This document shows positions 29,201-38,566 of a stretch of 64,000 nucleotides of DNA, piece after piece. Numbering within the stretch: the first letter of the stretch is position 1; each line of letters starts with the position of its first letter. The stretch spans positions 3,528,420-3,592,419 of the forward strand of contig NZ_LT669941.1 in assembly GCF_900128505.1 (NCBI RefSeq), in the 5' to 3' direction. The position numbers and the translations under genes are program-made. Origin of the DNA: Parabacteroides timonensis. GTDB taxonomy: Bacteria; Bacteroidota; Bacteroidia; Bacteroidales; Tannerellaceae. Below the pieces are notes generated by a model, which was given only the letters and a program-made list of their open reading frames with translations, was not told where the DNA came from and did no database searches.

Positions 29201-29551
29201 ACCTGTCTGCCGATAAAATATTTCATAATCATTCGTCTTATCGGTTGCCGACAAAATACGTCCTCCGATCTCAGGCAGCACACAAACATTCACATACTCA
29301 TTATCCAGATAAACGGCATCATAGGTTTTGTCTACTTTCTCATCCGTTAATATATCGTAGAGCGGATAAGGATAAATATGTCCCTGAGCTCCCTGATATA
29401 CACGCCCGGTAAAAAAGATAGGGTTTACATCCGGTGCCCCGATTTCATAAGTAGGCAATACCAATGGTTTCTCTGTAACTTTGACAGTCTGAGCGAATAA
29501 TTGAGGGACTGATAATAGAAGCGCCAGCCCTATAATAAATATATTCTTCAT
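26216..29551 (-). CDS. DUF5107 domain protein with long TPR array
   Basis: Secreted 1111-residue protein with a signal peptide at 1-20 (ending LFAQT). The N-terminal part (about 30-390) resembles DUF5107, a galactose-mutarotase-like beta-sandwich, with GGRILSATDKTNDYEIFYRQ and GGVEWNIPHHHRPSSY, aromatic- and His-rich as in sugar-binding folds. From about residue 480 to the end are many TPR helices, for example AYRNLGFGYNRLNELGKAIA. Such proteins recur in PULs beside glycosidases. They may bind or process galactosides and scaffold enzymes, but no activity follows from sequence. The gene lies 19 bases after the clan GH-A gene and is last in the right-arm operon. Confidence 0.82.
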   Translation of the reverse strand: MKNIFIIGLALLLSVPQLFAQTVKVTEKPLVLPTYEIGAPDVNPIFFTGRVYQGAQGHIYPYPLYDILTDEKVDKTYDAVYLDNEYVNVCVLPEIGGRILSATDKTNDYEIFYRQTGIKPALIGMLGAWLSGGVEWNIPHHHRPSSYMPIDWKIEENKDGSKTIWVGEMELRHRMKWSVGVTVYPNRSWVEAKVKIINRTPFIQSILYWANVSVHCNKDYEVIFPPATQFGTDHSKVYFTKWPMGEAVRGSGNEVELAWWKNYTGNSRSIFAWNFEDNFLAGYDHGKQAGTVHVANHHIVNGKKFFLWGNNPSGEMWNKMLSDKDGHYLELMVGAYSDNQPDYSWVGPGETREFVQRWYGIRDIGSVKNANDDAAVNLEKKASGKVFLGFNATTKYPDAKVLLQQDGKVLFEKVISIDPATPFTTTVSVPATVKETSLRAVLLDNKGNELVAYQPVELEEKELPEVVEGTKPVKDYQTVEELYYAGLRVEQFHNARLNAMDFYNEALKRDSFDSRVNTVVGIHYAKAGEWGMAEKHLKRALLRPAKDYTVVKDPEPHYYLGLIYQMQGRYKEASDQYWKATWYPTFQHPAYLALAQLSALKGNLPEALDLVDQSLAVGGRDTKALTLKAYLLRKLGQTEDALKQIQQVVAIDPLDYWSMAEQSFLSGNGVNFLDRAEKQRGEGIIRVQELLEMSLEYAHAGAYEEATLLLNRALQIGEPYTSSPLVYYYNGYYNLLSGKKEMALEQWKKASSLTTDWCFPFRLEEINILSTVCSKSLEDARAPYYLGNLYYFLGQKEQGMACWEQAVAKDPVFAQAYRNLGFGYNRLNELGKAIAGYEKAIEYNNQDPRIFQELDILYEKEKKPATERLAVLEKNLPTVMKHDEAVIRLLTLYNETGAYDKAIDIMTARHFHVWEGGGEIHDIYVDSHLLKGMDLLKSGNYKEAVKEFETADLYPENLEVGRPETGGHSAKGYYYLGKAYQALGNKKKAKESFDIAANSQVRRRRMELASENTLFNALAMNEAGRQAESKELLQKLSTEIEEQLAGRVTVDAYSKFGEDGSRDERIANLNYLKGLLECYKGNDATGKVLLQKAVDMNPNLIWAKQFLNHTF

Positions 29552-29570
29552 AGATCACTTAATGTTATAA

Positions 29571-31718
29571 TTAATAATGTATAGCCGGTGTTTTAGGTAT
29601 ATCGGCACTATAAGCCTCCACTTTTCCTGTTGCGACATCATATATACGTTCATTCGTTGTTGTCATAGCCTCTGTCAATTCCGGATAAGGAATATTGCAG
29701 GTCGTAACAACACCTATATTATAATTCTCTCCATCGAAACGGCCGTAATAAGGTTGATCGATCCACTGGAAATAATGCATACCGACTAATTCCGGGCGTG
29801 CAAAGCCTTGTTCTATATAATTCCGGTATGCTGCAGCACGTTCCTGTTGGTTCAGGACACCGATTATCCCCGTAGCAGGTAATGCCCTGTCAACAGCTCC
29901 CTGATGGAACTCCCCAATCATTACGGGCTTTCCACTTCGTTCGGCAATTTCAGCAGTGGGAGGCGGAACCAATCCGTAACCATTTATAGAAAAGACGTCG
30001 AAACGCTCTCCTGCTTTGTAAAGTAAATCAGAACTTAACCAGGCATAACGCATCCCTAAATTCATATGATTCTTGTCAATCTTTACAACTTCGTCGCATG
30101 GAATATCGACATACATCTTCACCATAATTGTTGAGAACTCATAGAAGTCATCATTAGCCACATCCGAAGGATACTCCTTGAATGTACAATCCTTCAAAGA
30201 GACAAAATCCTTCAGTTTCAGATTCCATTTTTTATTTACAACCGTTATATCTCCCTGATATTTCTTTTCCAGCCAATTAATAAATTCATCTTTAGTATGT
30301 GAAGCCTGTCGGGTAGCAAACATTTCATAAGCCAGATTATGATAACCGAAAGCCCATTGAGGTTCGTTCCTTAAAAAATAGCCAACCATATACGGATCGT
30401 CTTTATAATCTGCTAATTGACGGGCGAATGCTTTGGCATTTTGCAGATATTCATCAGAAAAGACATCCGGAAAGTCACGATAAAGCGAAACAGCCGTACC
30501 GGGAAAATCACGTAAAGGCAAAACATAAGGGATACGACTTTTGCGGGCAAAATCGATATCCGACCAGTTTCCCACTGTATTAAACCGAATCTTTTTCATC
30601 AGATTTTCAGTGAGCTTATCCCATTGACTTCTCCAATCCTGACCGTACACACGGATCATATTGGCAATATAAAAATCAACTGTCTTGAAACCTCTTCTAT
30701 CTTTTACAGCTTCTGTATACGTAGCATCCCCGTTCTCAGGAAGCCACTCGAACAGATCTTCCATTCCATTCACCGGCCCACTGGAATTGGGGCCTATACA
30801 GTCGATACCTACACTTAAAAAGGCATATCCGTCCGGATCGACCAGCCACCAACGAGTCCCGTCATGCTGAGTCCTGAAAAAACCGGTGCCTTTAAACTGT
30901 TTCTTTTTCCAACCGCCGAACCGTCCCCATTCCGAAGGATAACCGACATTCTCGATTTCTTTGGCTATCGCCTGATTCTGCCGGATCATATCCTCTTCAT
31001 CTTTCAGTTTACCCGGCCACTCTTTATCTTTCCATTGTCCTAATCGGTCGATAACCGGAGTAGAAATAGCTGGATAAGGATCCGGCAACGAATCAGTAAT
31101 AGAAACAGAAGCCAGTTCGTAAGAAGCCCGATAATTACTCCCGTCATAAGGTCCGAAACGAAGAACCACCTTAATAATATCCTCCGGAGCTAACCGATTA
31201 CCACTGACCGTACCTTTCAACTGGCGAGGAGAGCGGGGAACAAACAATTGTTGTGCATCCAGATAAGACAAAGGGAAAACGACCTGTGTCTTCAGTTGCG
31301 GCAACACGCCCATCAAACAAGAGATCCAGGGCATATCCTTATCTGTACCGGACGTTTCACCACCTTGAAGAACGATCTTCTCAGCAACGAAATTCTTCAT
31401 ATCCTTATAAAACTCGATATTGATAACGCCACTATACTGCGCCTCACCATACAATTCAAACACCAGATAATTTCCCTGGTTCCAAAGCGGTTTGTCGCCT
31501 TTTTCCCAGATCACGACACCCTTATTACCATCTTCCGGCGAAACATATAATACATTCTTCTTAAATATATCACTCTGCTTCATACCTGTCTCTGTGTCTG
31601 CATAACGGGCCGCTATCTTTTGCATATCAAAAGATTGTACACCTTCAGGTTGAGGATTACAGGCCACAGTCAATAGCTCCAATAGTCCAACAACTAATCC
31701 TAATACATTCTTTTTCAT
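29571..31718 (-). CDS. Clan GH-A glycoside hydrolase, agarase/beta-galactosidase-like lipoprotein
   Basis: Lipoprotein with lipobox LTVAC (Cys 20). Residues about 50-210 form a beta-sandwich, carbohydrate-binding-like. The catalytic barrel starts near 275 with FFRTQHDGTRWWLVDPDGY, a stretch typical of agarase-like GH-A enzymes. N451-E452 in FLRNEPQW is the Asn-Glu acid/base pair of clan GH-A, and E603 in VMIGEFHQG fits the nucleophile. The 715 residues suggest cleavage of a beta-galactoside or related linkage. The exact family (GH50-like or another) cannot be settled by eye. It starts 3 bases after the beta-helix gene stop and is co-translated with it. Confidence 0.82.
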   Translation of the reverse strand: MKKNVLGLVVGLLELLTVACNPQPEGVQSFDMQKIAARYADTETGMKQSDIFKKNVLYVSPEDGNKGVVIWEKGDKPLWNQGNYLVFELYGEAQYSGVINIEFYKDMKNFVAEKIVLQGGETSGTDKDMPWISCLMGVLPQLKTQVVFPLSYLDAQQLFVPRSPRQLKGTVSGNRLAPEDIIKVVLRFGPYDGSNYRASYELASVSITDSLPDPYPAISTPVIDRLGQWKDKEWPGKLKDEEDMIRQNQAIAKEIENVGYPSEWGRFGGWKKKQFKGTGFFRTQHDGTRWWLVDPDGYAFLSVGIDCIGPNSSGPVNGMEDLFEWLPENGDATYTEAVKDRRGFKTVDFYIANMIRVYGQDWRSQWDKLTENLMKKIRFNTVGNWSDIDFARKSRIPYVLPLRDFPGTAVSLYRDFPDVFSDEYLQNAKAFARQLADYKDDPYMVGYFLRNEPQWAFGYHNLAYEMFATRQASHTKDEFINWLEKKYQGDITVVNKKWNLKLKDFVSLKDCTFKEYPSDVANDDFYEFSTIMVKMYVDIPCDEVVKIDKNHMNLGMRYAWLSSDLLYKAGERFDVFSINGYGLVPPPTAEIAERSGKPVMIGEFHQGAVDRALPATGIIGVLNQQERAAAYRNYIEQGFARPELVGMHYFQWIDQPYYGRFDGENYNIGVVTTCNIPYPELTEAMTTTNERIYDVATGKVEAYSADIPKTPAIHY

Positions 31719-31721
31719 AAC

Positions 31722-33425
31722 CTATCTCCTCTGTTTTTCCAGATATAAACTACTCCACTTTTCCCAAGCTTTCTCAGAGTCATCACTATACTTCCGGTCT
31801 ATTTCCTCCATTTTCGCCTTATCACCAAACATACCCGAACCAATCTGCTCGTATGCTCCGAAATCAGTATGTCCATCTTCTAAAGGATTTCCCCAGAAAT
31901 CATGCTTACCGGAAAGAGGAACATAGATACCAGTATTGATACAAGGGGAATTCAGTTGTAACTGGTAACCTCTCAACGAGCATAATCCTTCACCACCGCT
32001 ACCGGGAGCGACAAAAAGAGGATCAGCCACCAATTTCTCAGGATCATCAGGTAGGCCATTTTTCCAGGGACCGTAGTAACAGTTATGATAAAACAGCTTA
32101 TCAGGAGCACCTGTAGCAGGTTTGACTGATTCATCAAAAGTTCGAGTCAATACTTCTCCGGTAGAATAGGCTGTTCTGAAATAACTCTGCCCTGAAGCAT
32201 AAAAGATATTATTGTAATAAACAGCCCCCAACTTAGTCTTATCTACCGAACCATCGTTACCGCAGAAGAAATCCAGATCCACTGTGCCGTAATCGATATA
32301 AAAGACATTATTGTACAAGATATTACGATCACTAATATCACACTGCATTTGTACCAGATGCGTCTGATCGTTTTCACTTATATTATAACGGGCAATATTC
32401 TCAAACGTACGATTCATCAGCAATAAAAAGCCATGATTATTCTGACTGTAATTATACTGGGCAATGCAACGTTTGCAATAAAAGTCGAAGTCGTAAGCAA
32501 ATCCATCACCATTCCCCGGCTGACGTCCTGTATCATAAACGGCATTATACTGCATAATCGTCTCTTCCGCATCCTGTATCCAAATGGCAGCCGTATGTGG
32601 CCACCAGATTTCGCCTCCCTTCAGGTCAAGATATCCGGAGCGCATACAAGTGCGTTTAGCCACATTATGTTCGATCATGCCCCGATAACATCCACCTACA
32701 AAAATTCCGTCTCCACCCAGATTTTCCATATAATTATGACGGACATTCAGATTGTTCTTACAGCCGCGAACAATGATACCACATTTATCAAAACGTTCGA
32801 TACGATTATTTTCAATCAGTACATCGTTCAGGGTCGTATTCATACGATTGTTGTTAATACCTCCCCTTTTATTCTGGATCTGTACTAATATGGCACAACT
32901 GTTATAACCGGTATATTCCGTATCACCGCCAAGCTGTCCCCAGATATCATGGATATAGCAATCACGGATTATTATATGTTCTACCTGTTGATTTTCCCCC
33001 TGGGCCAGTGCTACGATACCTTGCCGTCCGATTCCTAGTTCAGGGGCGGCACCACTAGTAACTTCCATATTCTCTATTATCCACCAGGATTGATTGTTGA
33101 GGCGGATTCCGGCACCTTCAGCTTTACCTATATTGATTATCGGTTTAGCCTCTCCGCCATAACAAGAAAGGAGGATCGGATTTCCTTTCTCTCCGGAACC
33201 CTGCAGTTTGAGCTGCCCATTCCAGACTGCCCCTGATTCAAACAGAATCTTGTCGCCCGGGAGGAAGGTTACATTATTCACTTTATCTAAACTTTTCCAT
33301 GCTGTTTGAATAGATAAACCAGATGCATTATCATTCCCATTGGGAGATACAAAATACGTTTTGTTCTGGGCATAAACGACCAAAGTCATAAATACCAGAC
33401 ATATTGATAATAAAATCTTCTTCAT
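31722..33425 (-). CDS. Secreted right-handed beta-helix protein
   Basis: Signal peptide at 1-19 (ending VVYAQ), then TYFVSPNGNDNASGLSIQTA, the usual start of parallel beta-helix glycan-active proteins. Repeating coils follow, for example NNRIERFDKCGIIVRGCKNN and NYMENLGGDGIFVGGCYRG. The fold is shared by polysaccharide lyases, epimerases and some glycosidases; no catalytic site is identifiable by eye. The 567 residues end in DFWGNPLEDGHTDFGAYEQI, common in this group. It is the first gene after SusD in the right arm, so it probably acts on the imported glycan. Confidence 0.82.
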   Translation of the reverse strand: MKKILLSICLVFMTLVVYAQNKTYFVSPNGNDNASGLSIQTAWKSLDKVNNVTFLPGDKILFESGAVWNGQLKLQGSGEKGNPILLSCYGGEAKPIINIGKAEGAGIRLNNQSWWIIENMEVTSGAAPELGIGRQGIVALAQGENQQVEHIIIRDCYIHDIWGQLGGDTEYTGYNSCAILVQIQNKRGGINNNRMNTTLNDVLIENNRIERFDKCGIIVRGCKNNLNVRHNYMENLGGDGIFVGGCYRGMIEHNVAKRTCMRSGYLDLKGGEIWWPHTAAIWIQDAEETIMQYNAVYDTGRQPGNGDGFAYDFDFYCKRCIAQYNYSQNNHGFLLLMNRTFENIARYNISENDQTHLVQMQCDISDRNILYNNVFYIDYGTVDLDFFCGNDGSVDKTKLGAVYYNNIFYASGQSYFRTAYSTGEVLTRTFDESVKPATGAPDKLFYHNCYYGPWKNGLPDDPEKLVADPLFVAPGSGGEGLCSLRGYQLQLNSPCINTGIYVPLSGKHDFWGNPLEDGHTDFGAYEQIGSGMFGDKAKMEEIDRKYSDDSEKAWEKWSSLYLEKQRR

Positions 33426-33453
33426 TTTTATGTTATTAGTGTTGAGTGAATCG

Positions 33454-33486
33454 ATCGGGAGAAGATGTTGTTACTCTTCTCCCGAT
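33454..33486 (-). promoter_or_regulatory. Intercistronic hairpin between SusD and the beta-helix gene
   Basis: ATCGGGAGAAG and CTTCTCCCGAT form a perfect 11-bp stem with an 11-base loop. No T-run follows on the minus strand, so it is more likely an RNA-stabilising or processing hairpin than a terminator. The left arm has a terminator-like hairpin at the same operon position (19485-19514). Confidence 0.6.
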
Positions 33487-33507
33487 GTTTAAATATATAA
33501 ACAATTA

Positions 33508-35046
33508 TCAATAACCCGGATTTTGTTCCAAAGCTCCGTTAGAAAGGGTTACTTGATCTTCAGGTATAGGTAGTAATTCGCTTTTTCCTTCCACAAAGTT
33601 CTGTCCTTTGATGGAATTATACTTTTGAGAATAAGCCTTCATAACACTTCCAAGACGCCCTTGACGAGCCAGATCCCAGAAACGTTGTCCTTCGCCGGCC
33701 AGTTCAACACGACGTTCATGCCAGATAAGATCACGTAGCTTGTCTTTTCCGGTTTCCGTGATTTTCGGTAACACATTGTCAGCAGTAGCATTCAAACGGG
33801 CTCTGCTACGGACTTGTTCCAGGTAATCGAGAGCTTCTGTTGTCTTTCCTAATTCATTGGCTGCCTCAGCCATATATAACAATACATCGGCGTAGCGATA
33901 GAAGATTATATTCTTAGGACAATCACTCTGGTCGACCTGTGAGCGCTGTGCATAAGGAATATACCATTTCTTAGGTTGATATCCTGTAGAACTGGCTTTG
34001 TTATAATTAATACGCCCGTCAAAGAATTCTCCGGGGAAAATAACAGTTGCATTCAGACGGGGATCACCATCTTCATAACTCTTCACCAGATCCTCTGTAA
34101 GGCAATGCATAGACCATCCGTTATGCCATTTCACGGGATCGTCAGGATCGGCATCATGCTCATAGAAAGAAAGGATCGAACCTTCATTCGAGTCTGCCCA
34201 ACCTGTACCGCTAATACTGTGCTGAATCTCGAAAAGCGATTCGATACCATTCTCATGCTCGAGAGTAAAAACATCCGCATAATTAGGCTCCAAACCATAC
34301 TCGCCCGAATTCACCACTTCTTTCAGTGCTTCATAAGCTTCCTGGAATTTCCCCTGGTAAATATACACCTTGCCGAGCATGGCATAGGCAGCCCCTTGTG
34401 TAGCGCGACCTAAATCGGCAGCCTCATATTCACTTTTCTTCGGTAAAAGTTCGATTGCCTTCTTTAGATCCTGCGCTATAAACTCCCAGGTATCTTCAAT
34501 GGAAGCACGGGACATATAATATTCCTCGTAAGAAAGTACATGATCGATAATAGGCATCCGTCCATACTGCCGTGTCATGAAGAAATAGTTAAATGCTCTC
34601 AGGAAATGAGCTTCACCTAGGAACTGGTCTTTCTTGGCCGGTGATAAATGATCAGCATTAGCCGTAATACTTTCTATTGCCTGAGTAGAAGCGGAAATTC
34701 CTCTGAAACCTTGCGCCCACAAAGCATTGCTTACCCAGTTGGTAGGAAGATTATCGAACTTTTGAAGTGATTGGGCTACAGAGCCCAACCAGGAGAATGC
34801 CTCGCTATTGTTATTTCCTAAATCCGAATCATCCGAACAGTCGTCTCCAATTATCAAGAAAGGTGCCAACTGGAAGGATTCATTCTGCATAATGGAATAA
34901 ATACCGATGATCGAAGTATTCGCCTCATCATCCGTGGAGTAATAGGTCTGAACTGATGTCTGAACTAAAGGAGTCTTATCCAGAAAGTCCGAACATGAAC
35001 TTAATAGTAGTATTGATAAACCTACAAGTATCTGATGTGTTTTCAT
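33508..35046 (-). CDS. SusD/RagB-like outer-membrane lipoprotein of PUL 3, right arm
   Basis: Surface glycan-binding lipoprotein with lipobox LLSSC (Cys 18), followed by SDFLDKTPLVQTSVQTYYST, the classic SusD start. TPR-like helices are visible (AYAMLGKVYIYQGKFQEAYE). The end shows RRVELAGEGQRFWDLARQGR and LLPIPEDQV, standard SusD motifs. It has 512 residues and follows SusC after 14 bases. It belongs to the common SusD_RagB group and differs from both other SusD-like proteins in the window. Confidence 0.94.
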   Translation of the reverse strand: MKTHQILVGLSILLLSSCSDFLDKTPLVQTSVQTYYSTDDEANTSIIGIYSIMQNESFQLAPFLIIGDDCSDDSDLGNNNSEAFSWLGSVAQSLQKFDNLPTNWVSNALWAQGFRGISASTQAIESITANADHLSPAKKDQFLGEAHFLRAFNYFFMTRQYGRMPIIDHVLSYEEYYMSRASIEDTWEFIAQDLKKAIELLPKKSEYEAADLGRATQGAAYAMLGKVYIYQGKFQEAYEALKEVVNSGEYGLEPNYADVFTLEHENGIESLFEIQHSISGTGWADSNEGSILSFYEHDADPDDPVKWHNGWSMHCLTEDLVKSYEDGDPRLNATVIFPGEFFDGRINYNKASSTGYQPKKWYIPYAQRSQVDQSDCPKNIIFYRYADVLLYMAEAANELGKTTEALDYLEQVRSRARLNATADNVLPKITETGKDKLRDLIWHERRVELAGEGQRFWDLARQGRLGSVMKAYSQKYNSIKGQNFVEGKSELLPIPEDQVTLSNGALEQNPGY

Positions 35047-35060
35047 AATATCATGCCTCT

Positions 35061-38000
35061 TTAAAAATTAATAACTGTTCCGATCATAAAAGATTGAGCC
35101 TGCGGATATTGCCCTCTGTCAACCGAAAGATCTGTTGCCACCTCAGGATCAAAGCCACTATAACCGGAAATTGTAAACAGATTCTGTGCCGAGATATACA
35201 AGCGGATAGATGGCTTGAAACCTTCAGCCAATCTGGGTGAGAATGTATATCCTAACTGGATATTCTTCAGACGCAGATAAGAACCGTTTTCTACATAATA
35301 ATCGGAATTACGGAAGTTACGACTGTTGCGGGTCAAGTCCTTGGTCGGTATAGACTGGACATTAGAGGTATTCTCTCCTCTCCAGTAATCGTCCAGATAT
35401 TCCTGGCGTACATTCTGCTTACCATCAAACCGCATATAATAATACTTAGCAGCATTATAAATTTCATTACCGGCTACCCCCTGGAATAAAAGGCTCAGAT
35501 CAAAATTCTTATAACTTGCATCGAATGAAAGACCATAAGTAACATCAGGGATCGGATTTCCGATAAAGTCCATATCGCCATCGTCGATCTTACCGTTATT
35601 ATTCAAATCCTTAAACTTACGGTCACCAGGTTTGGCATCCGGCTGGATCAAATTACCATCTTTTACATATGCATCGATCTCTGCTTGATTCTGGAAGATA
35701 CCATCCGTTACATAACCATAGAATTGTCCGTAAGGCTTACCCACTTCACTGCGAATAATATTTCCTAAAGCTCCCTGCAAGTCGATCAAACTATAATCAT
35801 AAGGGAAGCTAGCAACCAAAGCCTTGGATGTTCCCAAGCTAGTGACCTCATTACTTACCAATGCAAAGTTTCCATTAACGCTGTAAGAGAAATCCCCCTT
35901 ACTTCCTTTAAAGCCTAATGAGAACTCGAAACCTTTGTTCTGCATACCACCAACATTACGAACCATACTACTGAAGCCGGAGATGTTCGGAATTTGCTGT
36001 GTCAACAGAATATCTTCAGTCTTTCTGATATAATAATCGGCTGTCACACTCAACCGGTTATTGAGCAGGCTTAAGTCAACCCCAAAGTTTAATTGAGTTG
36101 AAGTTTCCCATTTGGCATCCACATTACCGATACCGGATGGCAATGAACCGTTTATTCTGTCCTGATTTTGACCCAACGTATAATATTGTTGTTGAGAGAT
36201 CGGGGTTAAATAGGGATAGTAAGAAGTTATATTCTCATTACCAATTGCACCGTAACCTGCCCTCACCTTCACGCCGCTTAATGCATTTTGTTCCCAGTTC
36301 TTAAAGAAACTTTCTTCTGACAATTTCCAGGCGAGAGCGGCAGAAGGGAAGTACCCCCATCTGTTGTTCTTCATAAAACGAGAAGAACCATCAGCACGAA
36401 AACTTGCAGTTATCAGATAGCGATCTAATAAATTATAATTGACGCGTCCCAGATATGACAACATAGTCAACTCTGCACCATCACCTTTGGCTAATGGATT
36501 TTCAGTTGCAGAATCAAAATACCAGAATTCATCACTTTCAATAGGTACATTTTGCTTAGTCACCTCATAAGCATCATTTGTATAATTACGGGCAGACATA
36601 GCACCCATCACAGTCAAATCATGCTTATTATTAAAATTGTGATGATAAGTCAGCATATTTTCCCAAGTCCAATCAATTGTACGAGATGTCTTTCTCGATA
36701 CAGTATTCATTAAAGTAGAATTATCTGCTGTTTCATAAAAAACAGGGACAAAATCACTATCATGATTATTTCTGACTTTAACGCCATAGCGGGAAGTAAA
36801 AACCAGATCTTTTGTCAGATTTAGGTCGGCACTGAAATTACCTACAAAATATAAACGTTTATTTTTCCCGTTATTTCGGGCAATTCTACCGGCTGGATTC
36901 TCCAGTCTCATTTTACGAATACCCGTATAATAATTTGTTTCCGGATCGATAACTGGTATATCAGGTGGTGCAATCAAAGAAGAAAGAAAAATACTGGTAG
37001 GATCCAATCTTTTATGATCGGTCATAGCAACAGAAAGTGAAGTTTCAAATTTCAGGAAACTGGTTGCTTTAAATACATTATTCTGGTTTAATGATATACG
37101 GTCAAAATCAGTTGATTTAACAATACCCTCTCTCTTGTAATAGTTAGCACTAAAAACAGACTGTACTTTTTCGCCACCACCAGTCATACTTATATTATAA
37201 TTCTGGAATTGGCCTAAATGAGATACTGCATCATACCAATCTGTATTATACGGCATATTAGTCGTACTAGAATATAAAGGATCTTCACCAGCATTCGTAT
37301 AAGCCAGGTTGGATAATTCTGCATATTGCGAAGAATTTAGCATCGTAGGTTTCGATGCTAGACGTTCAATACCATAATAAGCATTAAAATTAACCTTCAA
37401 ATCACCAGCTTTTCCTTTTTTCGTCGTAATCACAACTACCCCATTAGCACCGCGTGATCCGTAAATAGCACAGGCCGAAGCATCTTTCAAAATCTCGATC
37501 GACTCAATGTCGTTAGGGCTTAAATGATTAATATCACTCATCGGGAAACCATCCACCACATAGAGAGGAGAAGAATCATTCGGTGTTCCTACCCCACGGA
37601 TCTGGATAGAAGCCGTTGCATCGGGCGAACCTGAACCTAATGATACAGAAACACCTGCAGCCCGTCCTTGTAAAGCTGCCACCGGCGAACTGGTTGCTAT
37701 TTTAGTAATATCTTCTGCTTTTACAGATGAAACCGAACCGGTCAGGTCACTTTTCTTTACCGAACCATAACCTACTACCACCAGTTCATCCAACGTCTGG
37801 GCATCTTCTCTCATCATAATGTCCAGTGACTTTTGGTTACCGATCTTGACCTCCTGAGGCAAATAACCGACATAAGTAAATTTCAATACGGCATTTTCTG
37901 AAACCTCCAAAGTAAACTTTCCGTTTAAATCAGAAATCGTACCGTTGGAGGTACCCTCTTCGAGTATATTCACTCCAATGACAGGCCCACTTACATCCCT

Positions 38001-38402
38001 TATAATACCAGAGATTGTTCTCTTTCCAGTTTGTTGAGAAGAAGGAATTTCTGCCTTATACAATACAATATGACGATCTTTTATAGCATACCTCAGTCCT
38101 GTGTTATTGGATATAAGATTCAGTACATCATAAATATTGGCATCTTCTTTATTTATAGAGATCTTCGTGTTCTTATTGATCTCTTCCAGGTTATAGAAAA
38201 ACAGGTATTCGGATTGCTTTTCTATTTGTTTCAGTACATTCTCCAACGTTTCATTCTTTGCAGAAACTGTTAGTTTTGCAGTCTGTGCATAAGTTGCGGC
38301 AAAAACTTGAGACAGACAAACAGTTAGCATTAGCACGGTTAACTTCATAATGTTTATAGCTCTTTTTGGGTTTACAAAAGCAACTATACGTTGATTATTC
38401 AT
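35061..38402 (-). CDS. SusC/RagA-type TonB-dependent receptor of PUL 3, right arm
   Basis: TonB-dependent oligosaccharide importer, 1113 residues. The N-terminus MNNQRIVAFVNPKRAINIMK, signal peptide and STN domain are close to those of the left-arm SusC. Then come a carboxypeptidase-regulatory-like domain (ISGIIRDVSGPVIGVNILEE), a TonB box DELVVVGYGSVKKSD, a plug with IQIRGVGTPNDSSPLYVVDG and a barrel. Upstream FecR and sigma genes lie on the same strand, so this is the cognate signalling receptor of that sigma factor. Its leader carries the same antisense hairpins as the left arm. Confidence 0.95.
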   Translation of the reverse strand: MNNQRIVAFVNPKRAINIMKLTVLMLTVCLSQVFAATYAQTAKLTVSAKNETLENVLKQIEKQSEYLFFYNLEEINKNTKISINKEDANIYDVLNLISNNTGLRYAIKDRHIVLYKAEIPSSQQTGKRTISGIIRDVSGPVIGVNILEEGTSNGTISDLNGKFTLEVSENAVLKFTYVGYLPQEVKIGNQKSLDIMMREDAQTLDELVVVGYGSVKKSDLTGSVSSVKAEDITKIATSSPVAALQGRAAGVSVSLGSGSPDATASIQIRGVGTPNDSSPLYVVDGFPMSDINHLSPNDIESIEILKDASACAIYGSRGANGVVVITTKKGKAGDLKVNFNAYYGIERLASKPTMLNSSQYAELSNLAYTNAGEDPLYSSTTNMPYNTDWYDAVSHLGQFQNYNISMTGGGEKVQSVFSANYYKREGIVKSTDFDRISLNQNNVFKATSFLKFETSLSVAMTDHKRLDPTSIFLSSLIAPPDIPVIDPETNYYTGIRKMRLENPAGRIARNNGKNKRLYFVGNFSADLNLTKDLVFTSRYGVKVRNNHDSDFVPVFYETADNSTLMNTVSRKTSRTIDWTWENMLTYHHNFNNKHDLTVMGAMSARNYTNDAYEVTKQNVPIESDEFWYFDSATENPLAKGDGAELTMLSYLGRVNYNLLDRYLITASFRADGSSRFMKNNRWGYFPSAALAWKLSEESFFKNWEQNALSGVKVRAGYGAIGNENITSYYPYLTPISQQQYYTLGQNQDRINGSLPSGIGNVDAKWETSTQLNFGVDLSLLNNRLSVTADYYIRKTEDILLTQQIPNISGFSSMVRNVGGMQNKGFEFSLGFKGSKGDFSYSVNGNFALVSNEVTSLGTSKALVASFPYDYSLIDLQGALGNIIRSEVGKPYGQFYGYVTDGIFQNQAEIDAYVKDGNLIQPDAKPGDRKFKDLNNNGKIDDGDMDFIGNPIPDVTYGLSFDASYKNFDLSLLFQGVAGNEIYNAAKYYYMRFDGKQNVRQEYLDDYWRGENTSNVQSIPTKDLTRNSRNFRNSDYYVENGSYLRLKNIQLGYTFSPRLAEGFKPSIRLYISAQNLFTISGYSGFDPEVATDLSVDRGQYPQAQSFMIGTVINF

Positions 38403-38517
38403 ACTCTAATAGTTTTAAGATTAAACACTTTTTCCACGGCAATGGAAGTTTAATTGAATCACACCCTTTAGAAGAGAGTATCCGGCAAGATATTTTTCTC
38501 CACTTCTTACTTTTTAC
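38395..38517 (+). ncRNA. Candidate cis-antisense RNA over the right-arm SusC leader
   Basis: On the plus strand the leader folds as in the left arm: ATTAAAC with GTTTAAT and TTCCA with TGGAA around loop CGGCAA (38420-38454). A second hairpin, AGAAG/CTTCT and GAG/CTC (38470-38507), has CCGGCAAG in its loop and is followed by TACTTTTTAC. The bulge between the two stems differs from the left arm (ACTTT versus ATTA) but the pairing is kept. The terminator stem is weaker than in the left arm. The 5' end is not determined; the -7 box seen in the left arm is not conserved here. Confidence 0.6.
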
Positions 38518-38566
38518 ATTATCCACTCATATATTACATTTTAAAAGGTTAACTAATCCATATCGC

